12,823 nucleotides of DNA, from contig CALHUY010000041.1 of assembly GCA_938039295.1 (NCBI GenBank), positions 1 to 12,823 of the forward strand. The letters run 5' to 3'. Positions 6,656-12,823 of the stretch are shown one piece after another. How positions within the stretch are numbered: the stretch's first letter is position 1; each line of letters starts with the position of its first letter. The notes under the pieces are model-generated. The model was not told where the DNA came from, did not search any database, and was given only the letters and a program-made list of their open reading frames with translations. Position numbers and translations under genes: made by a program. This DNA is from an uncultured Solobacterium sp. (GTDB lineage: Bacteria > Bacillota_I > Bacilli_A > Erysipelotrichales > Erysipelotrichaceae).

Positions 6656-7747
6656 ATGGCAAACTTATCATTACGTCATATCAATAAGATTTACGATAAT
6701 AAAGTACAGGCAGTATTTGATTTTAACTTAGAGATTCAAGATAAAGAATTCATCGTATTGGTTGGTCCTTCCGGATGTGGTAAATCAACAACTTTACGTA
6801 TGATTGCAGGTTTGGAAGATATCACAAATGGTGAATTGTATATCGATGATAAATTAGTAAACGATGTTGCACCTAAGAATCGTGAGATTGCGATGGTATT
6901 CCAGTCTTATGCGTTATATCCATTTATGACAGTTTATGAAAATATGGCATTTGGATTACAGATTCGTAAGACTGATAAAGATGAAATTGACCGTCGTGTA
7001 CGTGCAGCCGCAAAAGCATTAGAAATTGAACAATATTTAGACAGAAAGCCTAAGGCTTTATCTGGTGGTCAAAGACAACGTGTAGCGTTAGGTAGAGCAA
7101 TCGTACGTAATGCGAAAGTATTCTTAATGGATGAACCATTATCTAACTTAGATGCTAAGCTTCGTGTACAGATGCGTAGTGAAATTATTCGACTACACAA
7201 AAATATCGGTGCTACAACTATCTACGTAACTCACGACCAAACAGAAGCGATGACAATGGCTAGCCGTATCGTCATCATGAAAGATGGATACATCCAACAG
7301 ATTGGCACACCAAAGGAAATCTACCAGAATCCAGTAAACATGTTTGTAGCAGGATTTATTGGTTCTCCAGCCACAAACTTCCTAAAGGGTACATATGCAG
7401 GTGGAAAATTCATGATTGGTGATATGCATATTACTTTACCAGAGCAGTTTACAAAAGATATGCAAGCATATGAAGGTAAAGAAATTGTGATGGGTATTCG
7501 CCCAGAAGATTTACACGCAGAAGAAATTGTAAATGAAACATATCCAAGTGCTGTGTTTGACTTTGCAATTGATGTAAGTGAGCTTTTAGGTAATGAATTT
7601 ATCCTACATGGCAAGATAGCAGGACAGAAGTTACAGGCAAGAGTGAATGCACGCTATGATCTTTCAGATTGTGCATCCTTTAGACTGGCAATGGATTTGG
7701 AGAAGGTACACTTCTTTGATCCAGAGACAGAAAACCGTATCGTTTAA
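6656..7747 (+). CDS. Sugar ABC transporter ATP-binding protein (MsmK/MsmX/UgpC-type)
   Basis: This 363-aa cytoplasmic ATPase powers CUT1 sugar importers. The nucleotide-binding motifs are all intact: Walker A GPSGCGKST (37-45), Q-loop Q83 in VFQSYALYP, signature LSGGQ (135-139), Walker B VFLMDEP (155-161), D-loop SNLD (163-166) and switch His193 in VTHDQTEAM. Residues about 236-363 form the C-terminal OB-fold/TOBE regulatory domain (GIRPEDL at 280-286), as in MalK, MsmK and UgpC. GGGGG (6644-6648) lies 7 bases before the ATG. Many Bacillota supply one shared MsmX-type ATPase from elsewhere; here it is inside the operon, so it may be dedicated or may also serve other importers. The exact orthologue name cannot be fixed from sequence alone. 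Confidence 0.95.
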   Translation: MANLSLRHINKIYDNKVQAVFDFNLEIQDKEFIVLVGPSGCGKSTTLRMIAGLEDITNGELYIDDKLVNDVAPKNREIAMVFQSYALYPFMTVYENMAFGLQIRKTDKDEIDRRVRAAAKALEIEQYLDRKPKALSGGQRQRVALGRAIVRNAKVFLMDEPLSNLDAKLRVQMRSEIIRLHKNIGATTIYVTHDQTEAMTMASRIVIMKDGYIQQIGTPKEIYQNPVNMFVAGFIGSPATNFLKGTYAGGKFMIGDMHITLPEQFTKDMQAYEGKEIVMGIRPEDLHAEEIVNETYPSAVFDFAIDVSELLGNEFILHGKIAGQKLQARVNARYDLSDCASFRLAMDLEKVHFFDPETENRIV

Positions 7748-7763
7748 GGGAGATTAATTAAGT

Positions 7764-9905
7764 ATGAGTACAGGAAGAGTTACAGTCCCAACCGATATTG
7801 ATGTGATTGAGGATACAATCGAAATCATCAAGAAGTGGAAGGCTGATGCGATTCGTGATTGCGATGGCACAGATATGCCTGAAGCGTTACGAAAGATGGA
7901 TATTAAGCAATACGCTACATATTACACAACACGCAAAGATAATGCGTGGGCAAAAGAACATCCTGATGAGATGCAACAGATGTATTTGATGAGTGACTTC
8001 GTTACTGCAAAAGATACATGCTTACGCATCAAAATCATGGAACATTTCTATAAAGATCAATTCAAAGTGAACCCAACAAATGATATTCACCGTTGGTGGG
8101 AAGTCATTGATCGTACAACAGATACAGTTGTTTCAAACTGGTATTTTGATGAAGAAAATGGTGATGTAGTCATTGAGGAAGCGATTCCTTATCATGCATA
8201 CACAGTCAGCTTCTTAGCATTTATCGTGTGGGATCCAGTTCACATGTATAACTTCTTAACAAATGATTGGGTAGATGAAGAACATCAGATGACATTAGAT
8301 GTACGTTTACCAGAAACACAGAAACACGTCATTGAGAAGTTACATAAGTTCTGTAAAGAACGAGAAGATGTAAATGTTGTACGCTTTACAACATTCTTCC
8401 ATCAGTTCACATTACAGTTTGATGAGTTCGCTCGTGAGAAGTTCGTTGACTGGTATGGATATAGTGCATCTGTATCACCATATATTTTGGAACAGTTTGA
8501 AAAGGAAGTTGGCTATCAGTTCCGTCCAGAATTTATTATTAATAAAGGCTTCCATAACAGTCAGTTCTGTGTTCCTTCCAAGGAATATAAAGACTTTATC
8601 GACTTCCAACAAAGAGAAGTATGCAAGCTTGCAAAGGTTCTCGTAGATATCTGTCATTCCTATGGTAAGGAAGCGATGATGTTCTTAGGAGACCATTGGA
8701 TTGGTACAGAACCATATGGTAAGTACTTCTCTGAAATTGGATTAGATGCTGTTGTAGGTAGTGTTGGTTCAGGTTCTACATTACGCTTAATTTCTGATAT
8801 CAAGGGTGTGAAGTATACAGAAGGTAGATTCTTACCATACTTCTTCCCAGATACATTCCATGAAGGTGGAGATCCATTACAGGAAGCGAAAGTAAACTGG
8901 GTAACAGCACGTCGTGCAATCTTACGATCACCAGTTGATCGTATCGGTTATGGTGGATACTTGAAACTTGCATTACAGTTCCCAGAGTTTATCGAGTATG
9001 TTTCTGAAGTATGCGATGAATTTAGAGAACTCTATGAACATGTAGGAAAACAAACACCACATAACTTACTCAAGGTTGGTGTATTGAATAGCTATGGTGA
9101 GCTTCGCCGTTGGGGTGCGCATCTTGTGCATCACGCAATTCGCTACAAGCAAATCTACTCCTATACAGGTGTTCTAGAATCACTTAGTGGTTTCCCATTT
9201 GATGTGAAGTTCATCAGTTTTGAAGAACTACGTGAAAATCCAGATATCTTAAATGATATTGATGTAGTACTGAACTACGGTAGTAGTTACACAAGCTTTA
9301 GTGGTGGTGAAGAATTCGATGAAAAGATTATCACAATCCTGCGTCGTTATGTAGACAATGGTGGAGGTTTCATCGGTATTGGTGAACCTACAGCTTGTGC
9401 AAGAAATGGTAAGTTCTTCACACTGTATGATGTATTAGGTGTTGATAAAGAACTAGACTTCACACTTCATACAGACAAGTACAACTGGGAATGTCATGAT
9501 CACTTCATTACAGAACAGTTAGAACATGAAGACTGGGGCGAAAACGTAAATAGCGTTTATGCACTACCAGGCACAAAGGTTATCAAGCAAGAAGACCTCA
9601 GTGTGAAGCTCGCAGTCAATGAATATGGTAAGGGCAGAGCAGTATACATGAATGGTTTACCATTCAGTTTCGAAAATGCAAGACTTCTCTATCGTGCAAT
9701 CTACTACAGTTGCCATCGCGAAGAAGACATGAAGAAGTGGTATTCTGAAAACTATAACGTTGATGTAAATGTATATCCTTCTACACAAAGCTATTGCGTT
9801 GTAAACAACACATATGAACCACAAGATACTGTTATCTACCGTGGAGATGGAACATCGTTCTCATTACACTTAGAAGCTAACGAAATCAAGTGGTACCAAA
9901 TCTAA
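7764..9905 (+). CDS. 1,3-beta-galactosyl-N-acetylhexosamine phosphorylase (GH112)
   Basis: This 713-aa cytoplasmic enzyme reversibly phosphorolyses galacto-N-biose (Gal-beta1,3-GalNAc) and/or lacto-N-biose (Gal-beta1,3-GlcNAc) to alpha-galactose-1-phosphate and the N-acetylhexosamine. The opening STGRVTVPTD, IRDCDGTDMPE, YTVSFLAFIVWDPVHMYN, FTTFFHQFTLQFDE, KEAMMFLGDHWIGTEPY, VKYTEGRFLPYFFPDTF and RRAILRSPVDRIGYGGYL closely follow the bifidobacterial LnbP enzyme as I recall it. Asp310 in FLGD corresponds to the catalytic acid Asp313 there. Expected order: TIM-barrel-like catalytic domain (about 1-430), middle domain of glutamine-amidotransferase-like fold (about 435-655), and a small C-terminal beta domain. 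P158, V159 and N163 match acceptor-site residues of the dual-specificity enzyme, so a galactosyl-rhamnose phosphorylase is less likely. AAGGGAGA (7746-7753) precedes the start. It is the last gene of the operon. Confidence 0.95.
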   Translation: MSTGRVTVPTDIDVIEDTIEIIKKWKADAIRDCDGTDMPEALRKMDIKQYATYYTTRKDNAWAKEHPDEMQQMYLMSDFVTAKDTCLRIKIMEHFYKDQFKVNPTNDIHRWWEVIDRTTDTVVSNWYFDEENGDVVIEEAIPYHAYTVSFLAFIVWDPVHMYNFLTNDWVDEEHQMTLDVRLPETQKHVIEKLHKFCKEREDVNVVRFTTFFHQFTLQFDEFAREKFVDWYGYSASVSPYILEQFEKEVGYQFRPEFIINKGFHNSQFCVPSKEYKDFIDFQQREVCKLAKVLVDICHSYGKEAMMFLGDHWIGTEPYGKYFSEIGLDAVVGSVGSGSTLRLISDIKGVKYTEGRFLPYFFPDTFHEGGDPLQEAKVNWVTARRAILRSPVDRIGYGGYLKLALQFPEFIEYVSEVCDEFRELYEHVGKQTPHNLLKVGVLNSYGELRRWGAHLVHHAIRYKQIYSYTGVLESLSGFPFDVKFISFEELRENPDILNDIDVVLNYGSSYTSFSGGEEFDEKIITILRRYVDNGGGFIGIGEPTACARNGKFFTLYDVLGVDKELDFTLHTDKYNWECHDHFITEQLEHEDWGENVNSVYALPGTKVIKQEDLSVKLAVNEYGKGRAVYMNGLPFSFENARLLYRAIYYSCHREEDMKKWYSENYNVDVNVYPSTQSYCVVNNTYEPQDTVIYRGDGTSFSLHLEANEIKWYQI

Positions 9906-9907
9906 AT

Positions 9908-9952
9908 AAACGAAAAAAAGGATATTTATTATAGAATATCCTTTTTTCGTTT
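9908..9952. terminator. Bidirectional terminator shared by convergent transcription units
   Basis: The core stem GGATATT/AATATCC (9920-9926 with 9935-9941) has an 8-base loop. It is extended by an A-rich left arm and T-rich right arm (AAACGAAAAAAAGG... and ...CCTTTTTTCGTTT, with one A unpaired). A T-run follows the stem on either strand, so it can end both the sugar operon and the converging minus-strand genes. Its right arm and loop contain the last codons and the stop of the minus-strand gene. Confidence 0.9.
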
Positions 9953-11608
9953 ACGATAAATAATATACCCAATACTTATCATGCATGTAAGAATGGAAAT
10001 CCATATAGATACCATACGTATGGTGGTATTTTGGTACAGACAGACATACGTACCAGCAGATGGTATAGAAACACTAACAAGACCATTTTGACTTAATGAG
10101 GTCTCAATAATCTCTGTTGTATCAATATTACGAACGATATATCCTTTGTAGTACGTAATCGGTAGTACAACAGTTTGTGGATTGGTCATTGTAAAGCGGT
10201 AACTACCATAGTCAATCCATTCACCAGTTGTAATTGTTTCACCTGATGGAGTTTGAATTGTCTTTGTATAACTACGGAAATCAGGAGAGTTATAAGGCAA
10301 ATAATCGCCTCCGGCAAGTTCTACACGCATGTACTGTGCAGAGTAGTATGGATCAATGAGTTTACCATCGGTTACTTCTTGCCATGTGGTATTGTGTGGC
10401 ATGATAAATGTACGTTTCGTTGCAGGATAGAGATGGTAGATTCCTTCTAAACTTAATAACAATACTAAGCAGATAGGTAAATACTTTAGTTTATGTGTAA
10501 ACTTTTCGATACCTATTACAGAAGGAATACATAATAGTGGTAATGCCAACATGTTTAATCGCCATGGAAACTGTAATACTCTAGCAAATGACATGTACTT
10601 CCAAGGGAATATCTTTGCAGGTAATACCATACAAATCCATCCGAATACTAACATGATAGTTAGGAATGTATGTTTCTCTTTCTTACTTAGAAAGAGATAA
10701 CTGATAGGTGCAATACTCAAAAATAAACCAATGTTAACGACCATAGCATTACTTGCATTATATTGATTGCCTGATAAACCAAACACAGTTTGGTTGGCAA
10801 AGAATTGCCAGAATGCCATTGCATGATTTTCTAATGCGGAACTAGATGCATAGTAATTGAGATAAAACTGTTGCGATTTTAGTTGTTCTATCATCGGGAA
10901 GGTATAGAAAGCAGTGAATAAACATGCCAGCATACTTTCAGATACTAGTATCTTATATCTATCAAATGAACACTTCGGTAGATATATGATACATACAATA
11001 ACCACCAGTATAAAACATAATAAGAAACTTAGATTATGTGATAGTACAGTAATTACTAAACCAATTAGATAAGATAGTGAATATTTCTGATTGGATTCAA
11101 AGATTTCAAAGAGACCAGACAGGATGAGTGGAATACCAACAAGCGCAAATACTTCACCAAGTGCACCACGTACATAGATATCTGTGATGTGATAGTTGCT
11201 GAAGAGATATGCAGCGACAGCAAGTAATCGAAGTGATGACTTCTTAGTAAACTTACTTGCAAGCATGTACATTGTAATTCCAGAAAAGAAACTTGCAAGA
11301 AATACAGTAAGCTTATAGCTATCAACCAATACTAGTCCCAAGTTATGTAAAATTGCTGGTATTAGTAAGAATATATCGGAGTAAAAGAGTGGGCTTCCAT
11401 AACCAAATCCTCCATTTTCATAAGGATAGATAGCGGGAAGCACCTGTCCGTGTTGAAGTGCTCTTGCGTATTGTTCAATACGTGATACATGGAAGAAGGT
11501 ATCATGCTCAATTGCTAGAAAACTCTTTGTTAGATATGGAAACATTAGTAACACAGTAAATGCCAGGATGATTGCGATATCAAGCAATAACTTACGATAT
11601 TTTCTCAT
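9929..11608 (-). CDS. Polytopic membrane protein, PTPS-related/YfhO-like, GT-C-type glycosyltransferase candidate
   Basis: This 559-aa protein has about ten or more membrane helices and a C-terminal extracytoplasmic part (about residues 410-525) before a final helix and a basic tail (YRKRKKDIL). After the first helix comes an acidic/His loop, AIEHDTFFHVSRIEQYA (32-48), then GQVLPAIYPYENGGFGYGSPLFY. This pattern is typical of the '6-pyruvoyl-tetrahydropterin synthase-related' membrane family (despite its name, not a pterin enzyme) and of GT-C enzymes, where an acidic residue in loop 1 is catalytic. I chose the ATG at 11608 over in-frame ATGs at 11620 and 11632: it gives an ATGA overlap with the upstream gene's stop and has AGGATGG (11617-11623) 8 bases before it. 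It probably transfers a sugar from a lipid carrier outside the membrane; the substrate is unknown. Confidence 0.75.
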   Translation of the reverse strand: MRKYRKLLLDIAIILAFTVLLMFPYLTKSFLAIEHDTFFHVSRIEQYARALQHGQVLPAIYPYENGGFGYGSPLFYSDIFLLIPAILHNLGLVLVDSYKLTVFLASFFSGITMYMLASKFTKKSSLRLLAVAAYLFSNYHITDIYVRGALGEVFALVGIPLILSGLFEIFESNQKYSLSYLIGLVITVLSHNLSFLLCFILVVIVCIIYLPKCSFDRYKILVSESMLACLFTAFYTFPMIEQLKSQQFYLNYYASSSALENHAMAFWQFFANQTVFGLSGNQYNASNAMVVNIGLFLSIAPISYLFLSKKEKHTFLTIMLVFGWICMVLPAKIFPWKYMSFARVLQFPWRLNMLALPLLCIPSVIGIEKFTHKLKYLPICLVLLLSLEGIYHLYPATKRTFIMPHNTTWQEVTDGKLIDPYYSAQYMRVELAGGDYLPYNSPDFRSYTKTIQTPSGETITTGEWIDYGSYRFTMTNPQTVVLPITYYKGYIVRNIDTTEIIETSLSQNGLVSVSIPSAGTYVCLYQNTTIRMVSIWISILTCMISIGYIIYRKRKKDIL

Positions 11609-12823
11609 CCAAAATACCATCCTGGTAGCCATGCTAGAAATTTAGCGAATTGCACAGTTGTACCAAATCCAGTTATTACTGGTAAAAATAAGATAAATAA
11701 TACTAAATAGAGTGCTAGATATACTGGTACTACAATCTGATATTTACGATCTTGCAGGTGATGGATACAGTAAACAATTGCAACGATGGTAAATAGAGAT
11801 GTTGGATAGAAGTGATAAGCAAATACAATTCGATGAACATAGATAATCCATGGTAATAGACCACTAAAATAACCAACCACAATATACCAAGCCACTGTAT
11901 CTTTCTTAAATATTGCACGATAGGTTGTATAGAGAATTGCTGGAACACCTGCCCATGTTAGTAGTGGGTTTGAGAAACAAGAGATTGTATGGAATACATC
12001 TTTAACATTACCAACGTAATACCACATTGGACGTAAATCAAATATCCATTGGAACCAAGTGCTTTGATATGGATGTGTTGCGTTTAGATTAACGTGATAG
12101 AAATACATTTGTTGAGCTTGTTTCCAAACATTGGCGATAGACCATGGTTCATTGCGGAAAATCTGATCTGGGATATAAGAAATACAGTAGATTATGATTG
12201 GAAGAATGATAAAGAATACTACACACAATAACATTGTCTTCAGCAGTATCTGAAAGAACTGAGCATGAGCCTGCTTATCCTTCTTATATTCGAGATAGCG
12301 TTGAATCCAGTTTGTAAATAACATCACTGCTAGTCCTACAGCTGCATAGCATCCAGTCCACTTAGCCGCAATCGATAAACCCATAAAGATACCAGATGTA
12401 AGTAGATATAAAATTCCTTTATGCATTGGTAGGGTATAAAAGCTAGACATACAGTACTTTAACATCCAATAGAATGAACATAATATGAATAAAATACTAA
12501 ATGGTTCTAGGGTAGCAATGCGAGATGTCGTTATGTGCATGAAATCTGCTGCTAATAAGAATGAGCCTATTAAAGATAGATTGTCTCGTTTCAATAATAA
12601 TTTTAAGATTCCATACAATACTGGTAACATTAATATACCAGCGATAGCTCCTGGCAAGCGCCAAGCCAGTGGATTCATACCAAATAAATGAATGGATAGG
12701 GCAATAATATTGGTTCCAAGTAATGGGTGAACATTTGCGTACATGTACTGTCCGTTTGCGATTTCCCATGCATTACGTACGTGATAGATTTCATCGAAGT
12801 ACGCTTGGTCATAATAAGTAGGG
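11605..12823 (-). CDS. PMT-family (GT39-like) polyprenyl-phosphate-sugar glycosyltransferase, N-terminus cut by window edge
   Basis: This is a polytopic membrane glycosyltransferase of the protein O-mannosyltransferase family. The frame continues past the first internal ATG at 12744 to the right edge, giving 405 visible residues that begin PTYYDQAYFDEIYHVRNAW. Probably some 30-60 N-terminal residues are missing. The loop-1 Asp-Glu pair (FDEIYH) is the family's catalytic signature, and VHPLLGTNIIAL matches the usual HPPLGK region. TSRIATLEPFSILF corresponds to the usual arginine/LD segment, with Glu in place of Asp. The C-terminus carries the four-helix region with HRIVFAYHFYP, matching the R-x-x-F-x-YHY pattern. 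No MIR domain is present, as in bacterial members. It may mannosylate exported proteins or decorate an envelope polymer. It overlaps the next gene by 4 bases. Confidence 0.88.
   Translation of the reverse strand, partial: PTYYDQAYFDEIYHVRNAWEIANGQYMYANVHPLLGTNIIALSIHLFGMNPLAWRLPGAIAGILMLPVLYGILKLLLKRDNLSLIGSFLLAADFMHITTSRIATLEPFSILFILCSFYWMLKYCMSSFYTLPMHKGILYLLTSGIFMGLSIAAKWTGCYAAVGLAVMLFTNWIQRYLEYKKDKQAHAQFFQILLKTMLLCVVFFIILPIIIYCISYIPDQIFRNEPWSIANVWKQAQQMYFYHVNLNATHPYQSTWFQWIFDLRPMWYYVGNVKDVFHTISCFSNPLLTWAGVPAILYTTYRAIFKKDTVAWYIVVGYFSGLLPWIIYVHRIVFAYHFYPTSLFTIVAIVYCIHHLQDRKYQIVVPVYLALYLVLFILFLPVITGFGTTVQFAKFLAWLPGWYFG

Noticed and set aside
7321..7614. 97-aa reverse-strand open frame inside the ATPase gene
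   Set aside because: It is antisense to a conserved domain, with no motif and no supporting translation signal.
8374..8646. 90-aa plus-strand open frame in another frame of the phosphorylase gene
   Set aside because: It overlaps the catalytic domain of a clear GH112 enzyme; a Ser/Leu-rich shadow product.
11609..11632. Longer starts (11632 or 11620) for the PTPS-related gene
   Set aside because: They create a longer overlap and lack a well-spaced ribosome binding site, whereas 11608 gives an ATGA overlap with AGGATGG 8 bases upstream.

Overview
The window looks like chromosomal DNA from a low-GC Gram-positive (Bacillota) bacterium. The signs are A/T-rich codons, strong AGGAGG-type ribosome binding sites, a lipoprotein-type solute-binding protein, a perfect-consensus CcpA cre box and intrinsic hairpin/T-tract terminators. 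The protein style suggests a gut or oral member of the Erysipelotrichia or a related class, but that is an impression, not a measurement.

Layout. (1) Bases 1-2202 hold the 3' part of pheT, the housekeeping phenylalanyl-tRNA synthetase beta chain, cut by the left edge. (2) A bidirectional terminator separates it from a convergent AraC-family regulator (2245-3093, minus). (3) A 175-bp divergent control region (about 3094-3268) carries an inverted and directly repeated GCAATAT element, a cre box and a -10 box for the regulator. (4) A plus-strand operon runs from 3269 to 9905: lipoprotein sugar-binding protein, an intercistronic hairpin, two CUT1-type permeases, a previously unlisted 55-aa two-helix membrane protein (6477-6644), an MsmK/UgpC-type ATPase, and a GH112 1,3-beta-galactosyl-N-acetylhexosamine phosphorylase. 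(5) A second bidirectional terminator (9908-9952) separates this operon from two convergent minus-strand membrane glycosyltransferase-like genes. These are a PTPS-related/GT-C-like protein and a PMT-family (GT39-like) protein that is cut by the right edge; they overlap by ATGA and are probably translationally coupled.

How it works together (inference). The transporter imports galacto-N-biose and/or lacto-N-biose released from mucin O-glycans or milk-type oligosaccharides. The cytoplasmic phosphorylase then splits it with phosphate into alpha-galactose-1-phosphate and GalNAc or GlcNAc. The AraC protein is the likely inducer-responsive activator, and CcpA adds catabolite repression. Unlike the well-known bifidobacterial cluster, no N-acetylhexosamine kinase, galT or galE is present here, so downstream steps must be encoded elsewhere. 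The two right-hand genes belong to an unrelated envelope or protein glycosylation unit. No RNA gene, IS element, CRISPR array or prophage was seen. No stretch over 300 bp lacks a gene.
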